Positions 8,529-17,307 are shown, counted from the stretch's first letter. The stretch is 64,000 nt of DNA from Microterricola pindariensis (GCF_002936985.1 NZ_MPZN01000001.1:93836-157835); one strand, 5' to 3'. The notes: generated from the letters alone by a model not told the origin. Translations and numbers: made by a program.

Positions 8529-10205
8529 TCAGCGCAGCAGCGCCGACTTCAGCGTGTCGAGGCCGACACCGCCGAGGTCGAGGGCCCGCTTGTGGAACGC
8601 CTTGATGTCGAAGGTCGCGCCGGCGCGGGCGGCGGCCTCGTCGCGCAGCTGCTCCCAGATGCGCTGGCCGACCTTGTAGGAGGGCGCCTGGCCGGGCCAG
8701 CCGAGGTAGCGGTTCACCTCGAAGCGCACGAAGCCCTCGTTCATGTTGACGTTCTGGCTGAGGAACTCGAAGGCGTACTCGGCCGACCACGGCCCGTTGC
8801 CGTCCGGCCGCTGCTTGCCGAGGTGCACGCCGATGTCGAGCACGACGCGAGCGGCCCGCATCCGCTGCCCGTCGAGCATCCCGAGCCGGTTCGCCGGGTC
8901 GTCCAGGTAGCCGAGCTGCTCCATCAGGCGCTCGGCGTAGAGCGCCCAGCCCTCCGCGTGGCCGGAGGTGCCGGCCAGCTGCCTGCGCCAGGTGTTCAGG
9001 GTCGAGCGGTTGTAGACGGCCTGCGCCAACTGCAGGTGGTGGCCGGGGACGCCCTCGTGGTAGACGGTGGTGAGCTCGCGCCAGGTCTCGAACTCGGTGA
9101 CGCCCTCCGGCACCGACCACCACATGCGGCCGGGGCGGGAGAAGTCGTCGGTGGGCGGCGTGTAGTAGATGCCGCCCTCCTGGGTGGGGGCGATCATGCA
9201 CTCGAGCTCGCGGATCTGCTCGGGGATGTCGAAGTGCTCCCGGCCGAGCTCGGCGACGGCCCGGTCGCTGGTCTCCTGCATCCAGCGCTGCAGCGCCTCG
9301 GTGCCGTGCAGCTTCCGGCTGGGGTCCTTGTCGAGGAAGTCGATGGCCTCCAGCACGCTGGCGCCGGGCTTGATCTCCCTGGCGATGCTCTCCTGCTCGG
9401 CCGCCATCCGGGCCAGCTCCTCGACACCCCATTCGTAGGTCTCGTCGAGGTCGATCTTCGAGCCGAGGAAGTGCTCGGACGCCAGCGCGTAGATGTCGCG
9501 GCCGACGCCGTCGGCCTCGGTCGCGGATGCCGCCAGCTCCTGGGTGAGGAACTCGCTCAGCTTGCGGTAGGCGACGGCGGAGACACCGGCGCCCTCCGCC
9601 AGCTTGCGCGCCAGCGACGCCGGCAGCTCGCCCGACTCCAGGGAGGCGCCGGCGGTGAACTCGGTGAAGAAGCCGTTGTCGGCCCAGAGCCGGTCGGTCT
9701 GGGCCGCGACCTCGCGCACCTGCCGGACGGCGGGCGTGACACCCGCGGCGATACCGGCGCGCAGCGTCTGGATGTAGCCGTCGATGGCGTCGGGCACGGC
9801 CGCCAGCCGGGAGCTGATCTGCTCCCAGTCCTCGACCGTGGCCGTCGGCATCAGGTCGAACACCTCGCGGATCTCCTGCGCGGGCGACGCGATCACGTTG
9901 AGGTCGCGCAGGTGCAGCTGCGCGTCGGCGCTGCGCAGCTGCAGCTCCAGGGTCGCCCGCAGGTCGGTCTGGGTGACCTCGTCGACGGCGTCGACGGGCG
10001 CCGCGGCGTCCAGCTCGGCGATGACGCCGCGCGCGGCGGCGCTCATCGCCTCGTGCCCGGCCGGCGAGTAGTCGCCGAAGCGGCCGTTCACCTCGTTGCG
10101 GCCGATGTAGGTGCCGACGGTCGGTGCCAGCTCGACCAGGGTGTCGACCCAGCTCTCGGCGATCTGGTCGATCCCGGTGGGCGTGCGCTGAATGTCGTTG
10201 CTCAT
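8529..10205 (-). CDS. DUF885 family putative zinc peptidase
   Basis: 558 aa. The family hallmark is a variant zinc-site helix: YHEGVPGHHLQ near residues 383-393, followed by GHAEGWALYAERLMEQLG about 25 residues later, which supplies the downstream glutamate. These fit a gluzincin-like metallopeptidase fold, and members are usually annotated as DUF885 proteins of unknown substrate. There is no signal peptide, so it is probably cytoplasmic. ATG at 10205 lies 6 nt after TAGGCT, making it the first gene of a four-gene unit with DUF4166, the epimerase and the DUF2207-like gene. The family assignment is strong. Peptidase activity is inferred from the motif. Confidence 0.88.
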   Translation of the reverse strand: MSNDIQRTPTGIDQIAESWVDTLVELAPTVGTYIGRNEVNGRFGDYSPAGHEAMSAAARGVIAELDAAAPVDAVDEVTQTDLRATLELQLRSADAQLHLRDLNVIASPAQEIREVFDLMPTATVEDWEQISSRLAAVPDAIDGYIQTLRAGIAAGVTPAVRQVREVAAQTDRLWADNGFFTEFTAGASLESGELPASLARKLAEGAGVSAVAYRKLSEFLTQELAASATEADGVGRDIYALASEHFLGSKIDLDETYEWGVEELARMAAEQESIAREIKPGASVLEAIDFLDKDPSRKLHGTEALQRWMQETSDRAVAELGREHFDIPEQIRELECMIAPTQEGGIYYTPPTDDFSRPGRMWWSVPEGVTEFETWRELTTVYHEGVPGHHLQLAQAVYNRSTLNTWRRQLAGTSGHAEGWALYAERLMEQLGYLDDPANRLGMLDGQRMRAARVVLDIGVHLGKQRPDGNGPWSAEYAFEFLSQNVNMNEGFVRFEVNRYLGWPGQAPSYKVGQRIWEQLRDEAAARAGATFDIKAFHKRALDLGGVGLDTLKSALLR

Positions 10206-10211
10206 GCGTTC

Positions 10212-10217
10212 AGCCTA
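10212..10217 (-). promoter_or_regulatory. -10 hexamer TAGGCT of the DUF885 gene (leaderless)
   Basis: TAGGCT with 6 nt to the ATG. The same hexamer at nearly the same spacing precedes polA, the ANTAR regulator gene and aroQ in this window. Confidence 0.55.
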
Positions 10218-10318
10218 GAACAGGACCGCGTGTGCGTTCCGCTGCAGTGTGCGGGCGCTGGACAGTGGGATGCGGTTGACGTAGCGTGACGCGAAACCAA
10301 CCAAGTCGAGGGATTCTC

Positions 10319-11569
10319 ATGTGTCCAAAAGTGTTCGAAGAAGTCACCGTCAACCCGGCTCTCGCCGATCTCTACCGGGATCTGCACAGTCACCCGGAGC
10401 TCGGGTTCCAGGAGACCCGCACCGCGAACATCGTGGCGAACCGCTTGTCAGAGCTGGGCTACGAGGTGACGACCGGCGTCGGCCGGACCGGCGTGGTCGG
10501 CGTGCTCCGGAACGGTGACGGGCCGACCGCGCTGCTGCGGGCCGACATGGACGCCCTGCCCGTCAAGGAGGACACCGGGCTCCCCTATGCGAGCACCGTG
10601 ACGGCCACCGATGCCAACGGCAAGACCGTCCCGGTGGACCATGCCTGCGGTCACGACCTGCACACCACCTGCCTGCTGGGCGCGGCGGAGGTGCTCTCCG
10701 CCGACCGCGCGAGCTGGGCGGGAACGCTGCTCCTGGTGTTCCAGCCGGCCGAGGAACTGGGCGCCGGCGCGCAGGCGATGGTCGACGACGGCCTGTTCCA
10801 GCGGTTCCCCGTGCCCGATGTGGTTCTCGGCCAGCACGTGGCGCCGCTGCCGGCCGGCAAGATCGCCGGCCACGCCGGGCCCTCGTACGCGGCCTCGGAT
10901 TCGCTGCGCGTCCGCCTGATCGGCAAGGGCGCCCACGGCTCGATGCCCGAGGCATCGGTTGACCCGGTGGTGCTGGCGGCCGAGACGGTGCTGCGGCTGC
11001 AGACCATCATCTCCCGGGAGATTCCGAGCACGGCCACCGCGGTGCTCACCGTCGGGTCGATTCATGCCGGCGACGCCGCCAACGTCATCCCCGGCGAGGC
11101 CGAGCTGCAGTTGAACATCCGCAGCTACGACGCCCGCGTGCGCGAGCGCATCCTGAGCGGGGTGTCCCGCATCGTCTCCGGCGAGGCCGCGACGGCGGGC
11201 TCTCCGGAGCAGCCGACGATCACCGAGATCGAGCGGTTTCCCATCGTGGTCAATGACGCGCAGGCGCTCAGCAAGACCCTCAGCGTGTTCAGCGACTGGT
11301 TGGGAGCGGGCAACGTCATGGATCCCGGGGCGGGCTCGGGCAGCGAGGACGTCGGCGTGCTGGCGACGAGCTGCGGCGCCCCGCTCGCCTACTGGCTGCT
11401 CGGCGGGAGCGACCCGTCCTTGTTCACCACGGGCGACATGACCGACCCGGCCCTGCTCACCGTGCCGTCGAACCATTCCCCGCACTACGCCCCGGTGATC
11501 GATCCCACGCTGGGCATCGGCGTCACGGCGCTGGTGGCGGCCGCGCGGACCTGGCTGCCTTCCGCCTGA
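10319..11569 (+). CDS. M20 family amidohydrolase (hippurate / N-acyl-amino-acid hydrolase type)
   Basis: 416 aa. Metal-binding pieces of the M20D group are present: RADMDALPV (about 74-82), DHACGHDLH (about 107-115), FQPAEELGAGAQAM with the catalytic Glu pair (about 141-154), and a late His in SNHSPHYAP (about 389-397). A dimerisation domain lies between. M20D enzymes remove acyl groups from amino acids or small amides. The exact substrate cannot be told. ATG at 10319 is preferred over an in-frame start 33 bp upstream because GAGGGA sits 5 nt before it. The gene stands alone, divergent from the DUF885 gene and convergent with polA. Confidence 0.88.
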   Translation: MCPKVFEEVTVNPALADLYRDLHSHPELGFQETRTANIVANRLSELGYEVTTGVGRTGVVGVLRNGDGPTALLRADMDALPVKEDTGLPYASTVTATDANGKTVPVDHACGHDLHTTCLLGAAEVLSADRASWAGTLLLVFQPAEELGAGAQAMVDDGLFQRFPVPDVVLGQHVAPLPAGKIAGHAGPSYAASDSLRVRLIGKGAHGSMPEASVDPVVLAAETVLRLQTIISREIPSTATAVLTVGSIHAGDAANVIPGEAELQLNIRSYDARVRERILSGVSRIVSGEAATAGSPEQPTITEIERFPIVVNDAQALSKTLSVFSDWLGAGNVMDPGAGSGSEDVGVLATSCGAPLAYWLLGGSDPSLFTTGDMTDPALLTVPSNHSPHYAPVIDPTLGIGVTALVAAARTWLPSA

Positions 11570-11578
11570 GCCGGCGCT

Positions 11579-11602
11579 GCTGGCCGCCTCAGCCTGGCCA
11601 GC
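11579..11602. terminator. Possible bidirectional hairpin between the amidohydrolase gene and polA
   Basis: A 7-bp stem (gctggcc / ggccagc) with a 10-base loop sits in the 53-bp gap between two convergent genes. There is no T-run on either side, so it is a weak candidate. Confidence 0.35.
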
Positions 11603-11622
11603 CGCGCCGGGCGCGCACCCGG

Positions 11623-14301
11623 TTAGTGCGCGGCGCTGTCCCAGTTCGTTCCGTGGCCGAGCTGCACGTCCAACGGCACGAGCAGTTCTGCCGCACCGCC
11701 CATGCCGCCACGGACGATGCCCTCGAGTACCTCGGCCTCGCCGGGGGCGACCTCGAAGATCAACTCATCGTGCACCTGCAGCAGCATGCGGCTGCGCAGC
11801 TCCTGGGCGGCGATGTCGTTCTCGATGGCGATCATGGCGCGCTTCATGATGTCGGCGGCCGAGCCCTGGATGGGCGAGTTCAGCGCCTGGCGCTCCGCGG
11901 CCTCGCGGTGCACCCGGTTGGGGCTCGCCAGGTCGGGGAACGGCCGGCGGCGGCCGAACAGGGTGGTGGTGTAGCCGTCGACCTTGGCCTGCTCGACGAC
12001 ATGGCGCAGATAGTCGCGCACGGCGCCGAAGCGGGAGAAGTAGTCGGTCATCAGCTGCTTGGCCTCAGCCGTGTCGATGCGCAGCTGCTTGGACAGGCCG
12101 AAGGCGCTCAGCCCATAGGCGAGGCCGTAGGACATCGCCTTGACCTTGTTGCGCATGGCCGGGGTCACATCGGCCGGGTCGACGCCGAAGATGCGCGAAC
12201 CGACGAAGCGGTGCAGGTCTTCGCCGGCGTTGAACGCCTCGATCAGCCCGGCGTCCTCCGAGAGGTGCGCCATGATGCGCATCTCGATCTGCGAGTAGTC
12301 GGCGGTGAGCAGGGTCTCGTAGCCGTCGCCGACGTGGAAGGCGGCGCGGATGCGACGGCCGTCCTCCGTGCGCACCGGGATGTTCTGCAGGTTGGGGTCG
12401 GTGGAGGCGATGCGGCCCGTGGCGGTGCCGACCTGGATGTAGTTGGTGTGGATGCGGCCGGTCGTGTCGATCGCCTTGTCCAGCGTCTCGACGATCTGGC
12501 GGAGCTTGGTGGCGTCGCGGTGCTCGAGCAGCAGGCCGAGGAAGGGGTGCGGGTTGCTCTGCTGCAGGTCGGCCAGCGCGCCGGCATCCGTGGAGAACCC
12601 GGTCTTGGTCGCGCGGGTCTTGGGCATGCCGAGCTGGTCGAACAGCACCTCTTGCAGCTGCTTGGGCGAGCCGAGGTTGACCTCGCGGCCGATCTCGGCG
12701 AAGGCCTGCGCGGCGATGCCGGCGGCGGTCTCGCCGAGCTCGGAGGAGAGGGCGGCGAGCTCGTCATGGCTGACGGCGACGCCGCGCAGCTCCATCTCGA
12801 CCAGCACGGACAGGGTCGGCATCTCGATGTCGTCGAGCACACTGCGAGAGCCCGCGTCGAGCTGCTCGACGATCTGCGGGGTGACCCGCAGCGCGTACCA
12901 GGCCTCGACGGGGGCGCCGGAGGGCGCGCTGTCGTCGGGCACGAGTTGGTTGGCGTCCGGCTGCGGGACGGTCTCCTCCAGGTAGCGGGCCACGAGGTCG
13001 ACGAGGGTCTTCTCCTGGCCGCCCGGGCGCAACAGCCAACCGGCGACGAGCGCGTCGGTGGCGAGGCCGGCGAAGGCGAGGCCCGAGCGGCGGATGGCCT
13101 TCAGCTGGCCCTTCGCGTTGCACATGATCTTGGGGGCGTCGCTGGCCAGCCACTCCTCGAACGGCGCGTAGTCGCTGCGGCCGGGGATCCAGGGCAGGCT
13201 GACCGTCTCGGTCTCGCTGGCGATGCCGAAGCCGATGGCCTGGCCGTCCAGCACCTCGACGCTCAGGCCGAGGCCGGCCGGGTGGGTGGCGGTGACGCGG
13301 TCGAGCCAGCCGCGCAGCTCCTCGTCGAGCAGCGTCTGCGCGGTGGGGGTCTGCGGGATGTCGGCGGCGGCCGCGGCGGCCTCGCCGCCGGCCGGGCTCT
13401 CAGCACCCTCGGCGATCTCCTGCTTGAGCACCCGGTCGAGCAGGCTGCGGAACTCGAGGCGGGCGAAGATGTCGCGCACCGCCTGCTCGTCGATCGGGCC
13501 GCGCTCCAGCTCGGGAACGGCGACCGGCAGCTCCAGGTCGGTGACCAGGCGGTTCAGCCGCCGGTTGCGGATGGCGTTCTCCTTCTGCTCGCGCAGGTTG
13601 TTGCCGACGACGCCCTTGATCTCGTCTGCGTGCTCGAGGATGCCGTCGAGGCTGCCGTAGAGGCCGAGCCACTTGACGGCGGTCTTCTCGCCCACCTTGC
13701 TGATGCCGATCAGGTTGTCGCTGGTCTCGCCGACGAGGGCGGCGACGTCCGGGTACTGCTCCGGGCGGATGCCGTAGCGCTCCTCGACGGCGGCCGGGTC
13801 GTAGCGCTTCAGCTGGGAGACGCCCTGCGTGTTCGGGTAGAGCAGCGTGACGTTGTCGTTGACCAGCTGGATGCTGTCGCGGTCGCCGGAGACGACGAGG
13901 ACGCGGTAGCCGGCCTCGGTGCCGCGCACCGAGAGGGTGGCGAGGATGTCGTCGGCCTCGAAGTCCTCCTTCGTGATGGTCACGATGTTCATCGCGGCCA
14001 GCGCCTCCTGCAGCAGCGGGATCTGGCCGATGAACTCCGGCGGCGTCTCGCCGCGGGTGCCCTTGTACTCGGGGTACTCGCGGGTGCGGAAGGAGAAGCG
14101 GGAGATGTCGAACGCGACGGCGATGTGCGTCGGCTTCTCGTTCTTCAGCAGGTTGAGCAGCATCGAGATGAAGCCATGGATGGCGTTGGTGTGCTGCCCG
14201 TCCCTGGTCTGAAAACTGTCCACCGGGAGGGCGTAGAACGCCCGGAACGCCAGCGAATGGCCGTCGATGATGAGAAGGGTAGGCTTTTCTGAATCCGACA
14301 C
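11623..14301 (-). CDS. polA: DNA polymerase I
   Basis: Repair and Okazaki-fragment polymerase, about 892 aa. The 5'-nuclease domain (about 1-300) has IIDGHSLAFRAF and DFEADDILATL. The middle 3'-5' exonuclease-like domain (about 315-490) lacks the metal-binding DxE box: GLSVEVLDG stands where family members with proofreading have DTE, so it should not proofread. The polymerase domain is intact: motif A DYSQIEMRIMAHL, motif B RNKVKAMSYGLAYGLS, motif C QVHDELIFEV. I prefer GTG at 14301 because it is 6 nt after TAGGCT; GTG at 14307 directly abuts that hexamer. Divergent from the thioesterase gene. Confidence 0.98.
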   Translation of the reverse strand: MSDSEKPTLLIIDGHSLAFRAFYALPVDSFQTRDGQHTNAIHGFISMLLNLLKNEKPTHIAVAFDISRFSFRTREYPEYKGTRGETPPEFIGQIPLLQEALAAMNIVTITKEDFEADDILATLSVRGTEAGYRVLVVSGDRDSIQLVNDNVTLLYPNTQGVSQLKRYDPAAVEERYGIRPEQYPDVAALVGETSDNLIGISKVGEKTAVKWLGLYGSLDGILEHADEIKGVVGNNLREQKENAIRNRRLNRLVTDLELPVAVPELERGPIDEQAVRDIFARLEFRSLLDRVLKQEIAEGAESPAGGEAAAAAADIPQTPTAQTLLDEELRGWLDRVTATHPAGLGLSVEVLDGQAIGFGIASETETVSLPWIPGRSDYAPFEEWLASDAPKIMCNAKGQLKAIRRSGLAFAGLATDALVAGWLLRPGGQEKTLVDLVARYLEETVPQPDANQLVPDDSAPSGAPVEAWYALRVTPQIVEQLDAGSRSVLDDIEMPTLSVLVEMELRGVAVSHDELAALSSELGETAAGIAAQAFAEIGREVNLGSPKQLQEVLFDQLGMPKTRATKTGFSTDAGALADLQQSNPHPFLGLLLEHRDATKLRQIVETLDKAIDTTGRIHTNYIQVGTATGRIASTDPNLQNIPVRTEDGRRIRAAFHVGDGYETLLTADYSQIEMRIMAHLSEDAGLIEAFNAGEDLHRFVGSRIFGVDPADVTPAMRNKVKAMSYGLAYGLSAFGLSKQLRIDTAEAKQLMTDYFSRFGAVRDYLRHVVEQAKVDGYTTTLFGRRRPFPDLASPNRVHREAAERQALNSPIQGSAADIMKRAMIAIENDIAAQELRSRMLLQVHDELIFEVAPGEAEVLEGIVRGGMGGAAELLVPLDVQLGHGTNWDSAAH

Positions 14302-14307
14302 AGACAC

Positions 14308-14313
14308 AGCCTA
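14308..14313 (-). promoter_or_regulatory. -10 hexamer TAGGCT of polA (leaderless)
   Basis: TAGGCT, then 6 nt, then GTG at 14301. The spacing favours that GTG over the one at 14307 as the true start of PolA. Confidence 0.5.
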
Positions 14314-14369
14314 CAAGCCAGCACCGACAGGGCGCGGGACTTCGTGGGCAACAGACTTCAAAGGTGAGC

Positions 14370-14798
14370 ATGAGCGAGACTGAGACCGACGCCCTCGAGT
14401 GGGTCGTCCAGCGTGGAGTCGGCGCCCTCGCCGAGAAGATGGGCATCGAGTTCACCGAGTTCACCGTCGAGCGCTCCGTCGCCCGCATGCCGGTGGAGGG
14501 CAACACGCAGCCGGCCATGCTGCTGCACGGCGGCGCGTTCGTGGTGCTCGGCGAGTCGCTCGGCTCGATGGCGGCGAACCTCTGGGCAGGCCCCGGCCGC
14601 CTCGCCGTCGGCATCGAGATCAACGCCACCCACACGCGCTCGGCGACGGAGGGCTGGGTGACGGGCGTCTGCACGCCGATCCACCTCGGCCGCACCCTCA
14701 CGACGCACGAGATCGCGATCAGCGACGAGCAGGGCCGGCGCTGCTGCACCATCCGCATCACGAACCTGATCAAGGACCTGCGCCCGAGCGCGGCTTAA
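14370..14798 (+). CDS. PaaI-type hotdog thioesterase
   Basis: About 142 aa, a single hotdog domain. MPVEGNTQPAMLLHGGAFVVLGES (about 40-63) has the HGG turn and following helix of PaaI/YdiI-like acyl-CoA thioesterases, and AVGIEINATHTRS matches the central strand. Members hydrolyse aromatic or short acyl-CoA esters, for example DHNA-CoA in menaquinone synthesis; the substrate here is undetermined. ATG at 14370 has AAGG 5 nt upstream; the GTG at 14364 is less likely. It is divergent from polA and ends in a strong hairpin terminator. Confidence 0.88.
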   Translation: MSETETDALEWVVQRGVGALAEKMGIEFTEFTVERSVARMPVEGNTQPAMLLHGGAFVVLGESLGSMAANLWAGPGRLAVGIEINATHTRSATEGWVTGVCTPIHLGRTLTTHEIAISDEQGRRCCTIRITNLIKDLRPSAA

Positions 14799-14803
14799 AC
14801 GCC

Positions 14804-14834
14804 GAGGAGCGGATGCCGTCGGCATCCGCTCCTC
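14804..14834. terminator. Perfect 14-bp hairpin terminator between thioesterase and ANTAR regulator genes
   Basis: Arms at 14804-14817 and 14821-14834 are perfectly complementary with a 3-base loop, lying between convergent genes. On the plus strand GAAAATT follows rather than a T-run; on the minus strand GGCGTTTAAG follows. It probably serves both directions. The arms carry the GGATGCC/GGCATCC heptamer that recurs through the window. Confidence 0.75.
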
Positions 14835-14892
14835 GAAAATTGAAGCGATCTCGATCCGGCCTGGCGGCCTCCTCGATCCGATCGCTACGCGA

Positions 14893-15498
14893 TCACTTCT
14901 TGGCGCTGAGCTGCTCGATGATCGCCTGGGCGACGTCGTGCATGGTCAGACGGCGGTCCATGGACGCCTTCTGGATCCAGCGGAACGCCTCGGGCTCGGT
15001 GAGGCCCATCTTCTCGTTGAGCAGGCCCTTGGCCCGGTCGACGAGCTTGCGGGTCTCGAAGCGCTCGACGAGGTCGGAGACCTCGGCCTCGAGGGCGATG
15101 ATCTGGGCGTAGCGGGCCAGGGCGATCTCGATCGCCGGCAGCAGGTCGTTCGGGGTGAACGGCTTGACGACGTAGGCCAGTGCGCCGGCCTCGGTCGCAC
15201 GCTCGACGAGCTCCTTCTGGCTGAACGCGGTCAGCAGGACGACGGGCGCGATGTGGCCCTTGCTCAGGCGCTCGGCGGCGGAGATGCCGTCCAGCTGGGG
15301 CATCTTGACGTCCATGATGACGAGGTCGGGGCGCAGCTCGGTGGCGAGTGCGACCGCGGTCTCACCGTCACCGGCCTCACCGACGACCTCGAAGCCGGCG
15401 TCACGCAGGATCTCGACGATGTCGAGACGAATCAGAGACTCATCTTCTGCGACGACGACGCGGCGCGGTGGGGCTGGGGTGATGTCTGTGTCAGTCAC
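14893..15498 (-). CDS. pdtaR: Response regulator with ANTAR RNA-binding domain (PdtaR-like)
   Basis: 201 aa. Receiver domain: acid pair VVAEDES (about 15-21), phospho-acceptor Asp in VIMDVKMP (about 58-65), Thr/Ser in VLLTAFS, and Lys in YVVKPFTP. It is joined to a C-terminal ANTAR domain (about 133-195) with RKLVDRAKGLL and the conserved Ala/Met/Trp pattern EAFRWIQKASMDRR. ANTAR proteins act as phosphorylation-controlled antiterminators that bind paired RNA hairpins. M. tuberculosis PdtaR (Rv1626) lies in the same place near polA, rpsA, coaE and uvrB. GTG at 15498 follows TAGGCT by 7 nt. The partner histidine kinase is not in the window. Confidence 0.93.
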   Translation of the reverse strand: MTDTDITPAPPRRVVVAEDESLIRLDIVEILRDAGFEVVGEAGDGETAVALATELRPDLVIMDVKMPQLDGISAAERLSKGHIAPVVLLTAFSQKELVERATEAGALAYVVKPFTPNDLLPAIEIALARYAQIIALEAEVSDLVERFETRKLVDRAKGLLNEKMGLTEPEAFRWIQKASMDRRLTMHDVAQAIIEQLSAKK

Positions 15499-15505
15499 AG
15501 CGTCA

Positions 15506-15511
15506 AGCCTA
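15506..15511 (-). promoter_or_regulatory. -10 hexamer TAGGCT of the ANTAR regulator gene (leaderless)
   Basis: TAGGCT with 7 nt to the GTG at 15498. It lies 25 bp from the divergent tRNA-Leu gene, so both promoters are packed into this short gap or overlap. Confidence 0.5.
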
Positions 15512-15536
15512 CGGTATTCTGATCGAGGTCTTGTGC

Positions 15537-15617
15537 GCCGGTGTGGCGGAATGGCAGACGCGGAGCACTCAAAATGCTTTGTCGAGAGACGTGTGGGTTC
15601 GAGTCCCACCACCGGCA
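15537..15617 (+). tRNA. tRNA-Leu (anticodon CAA)
   Basis: A complete cloverleaf: acceptor GCCGGTG pairs with CACCGGC, with discriminator A. The D arm contains AATGGCAGAC. The anticodon stem GAGCA/TGCTT closes the loop CTCAAAA, giving anticodon CAA (codon UUG). A long variable arm typical of Leu and the T arm GTGGG-TTCGAGT-CCCAC complete it. The 3' CCA is not encoded. The gene is divergent from the ANTAR regulator gene and lies downstream of the convergent acyl-CoA synthetase stop. Confidence 0.96.
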
Positions 15618-15661
15618 CAACTCCCCCTGAAAGACCTGGTGGGCTGCGGAATACGCGCCCA

Positions 15662-17239
15662 TCAGGAGTGCTCCCGCAGCTCGCGTCGGAGGATCTTCCC
15701 CGCACTGGATTTCGGGATCGCGGAGACAAAACGAACTCGCCTCACTTTCTCGTGCGGGGCGACGCGGGAGGCGACGAACGCGATCACCTCGTCCTCGGCG
15801 AGGCTCGCCCCCGGCTGCAGCACGACGAAGGCCTGCGGGATCTCCTGGCCGTCCTCGTCGGCGACGCCGATCACCGCGGCATCCGCGATGCCCGGGTGCT
15901 CCAGCAGCACCGCCTCCAGCACCGCGGGCGCCACCTGGTAGCCCTTGTACTTGATCAGCTCCTTCAGCCTGTCCACGATCCAGTGGACGCCGGTGGCGTC
16001 GACGGTGGCGAGGTCGCCCGTGTGCAGCCAGCCGTCGGCGTCGAGCGTCTCTGCCGTCGCCGCCTCGTTGCCGAGGTAGCCGGCCATCACCTGCGGGCCG
16101 CGCACCCAGAGCTCCCCCGGCAGGCTCGGCCCGGCGTCCGGCACGTCCACGTCGGCGCCCGTCTCCGGGTCGACGACGCGCGACTGCGTGTTCGGCAGGG
16201 CCAGCCCGACGCTGGAGCGGTCGATGTCTGGGCGGGTGTTCGGGATCACGTGCGTGGCCGGGCTGGCCTCCGTCATGCCGTAGCCCTGCGCCACGGTGCA
16301 GCCGAGCCGCGCGGCGACGGCGTCGGCGAGGGCCCCCGCCAGCGGGGCCGCCCCGGAGAAGACCACGTTGACGCTGGAGAGGTCGTAGTCGTCGACGAGG
16401 GGGTGCTGGGCGAGGGCCACGGCGATCGGCGGTGCGATGAACAGCCAGTTGCAGCGGTGCTCGCTCGTGATGCGGAGGAACTCGGGCAGCTCGAAGCGCG
16501 GCATGGTGACCAGCACGGCGCGCAGGGTGAGCGCGTAGTTCAGCAGCACGGTGAGCCCGTAGATGTGGAAGAACGGCAGCACGGCGAGCACCCGCTCGCC
16601 CCGCTCGACGCCGATCGCGCCGATGCCCTGGGCGACGTTGGCGACGAGGTTGGTGTGGGTGAGCATGACCCCCTTGGGGTGCCCGGTCGTGCCGGAGGAG
16701 TACGGCAGCACGGCGATCTGGGTGGCGGGGTCGAAGTGCAGCTCCGGCGGCCGCTCCCCCGCGCCGAGCAGCTCCCGCAGCGAGGGGTGCCCGTCGGCGC
16801 CGTCGAGGACGACGAGCCGCTCCGGCGGGATGCCGGCCGCCGCGGCGGCGGCCTCGGCTGCGGGCAGGAACGGCGACACGGTGAACAGCCAGCGCGCTCC
16901 GGAATCCCGCAGCTGGTTCTCGATCTCCCCCGCCGTGTAGAGCGAGTTGATCGTGGTGACGATGCCGCCGGCGCGCAGGATGCCGTGGAAGACGGTGGCG
17001 AAGGCTGGCACGTTCGGGCAGAGCAGGCCGACGACGGTGCCGAGCTCGACGCCGCGGGCGGCCAGCGCGCCGGCGAGGGCGTCGATCTGCCCGCGCAGCT
17101 GGCCGAAGCTGGTCTCGGCGCCGGTGACGCCGTCGATGATGGCGACCGCGGCGAGGTCCTCCTCGCTCAGGGCGCCGAACACCGACTCGTAGATGCTGAC
17201 GGCGGGGATGTGCACTTCGGGCAGAACGCTTGCGGGCAT
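15662..17239 (-). CDS. Acyl-CoA synthetase (4-coumarate:CoA ligase-like, ANL superfamily)
   Basis: 525 aa adenylating enzyme. Seen: P-loop-like motif YSSGTTGHPKGVMLTH (about 171-186), A5 motif GYGMTEASP, A7 WLHTGDLA, A8 hinge IVDRLKELIKYKGYQVAP, and the A10 catalytic Lys in SSAGKILRREL. The architecture fits ligases that activate aryl or medium-chain acids as CoA thioesters through an acyl-AMP. The YKGYQVAP form resembles the 4CL/luciferase group. ATG at 17239 has GGAG 6 nt upstream. It follows pyk, separated by the pyk terminator, so it is probably transcribed separately. Substrate unknown. Confidence 0.9.
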   Translation of the reverse strand: MPASVLPEVHIPAVSIYESVFGALSEEDLAAVAIIDGVTGAETSFGQLRGQIDALAGALAARGVELGTVVGLLCPNVPAFATVFHGILRAGGIVTTINSLYTAGEIENQLRDSGARWLFTVSPFLPAAEAAAAAAGIPPERLVVLDGADGHPSLRELLGAGERPPELHFDPATQIAVLPYSSGTTGHPKGVMLTHTNLVANVAQGIGAIGVERGERVLAVLPFFHIYGLTVLLNYALTLRAVLVTMPRFELPEFLRITSEHRCNWLFIAPPIAVALAQHPLVDDYDLSSVNVVFSGAAPLAGALADAVAARLGCTVAQGYGMTEASPATHVIPNTRPDIDRSSVGLALPNTQSRVVDPETGADVDVPDAGPSLPGELWVRGPQVMAGYLGNEAATAETLDADGWLHTGDLATVDATGVHWIVDRLKELIKYKGYQVAPAVLEAVLLEHPGIADAAVIGVADEDGQEIPQAFVVLQPGASLAEDEVIAFVASRVAPHEKVRRVRFVSAIPKSSAGKILRRELREHS

Positions 17240-17307
17240 CGTCGACTCCTGGACGTCGTTGTCGGTGGGGCTGGCCCACACACTACATCCGCGCCGCCCG
17301 GGAACGC

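Noticed and set aside
15495..17279. Long minus-strand frame whose end reads ...WWDSNPHVSRQSILSAPRLPFRHTG
   Set aside because: This is the antisense translation of tRNA-Leu joined to a shadow frame of the acyl-CoA synthetase gene, a classic false protein.
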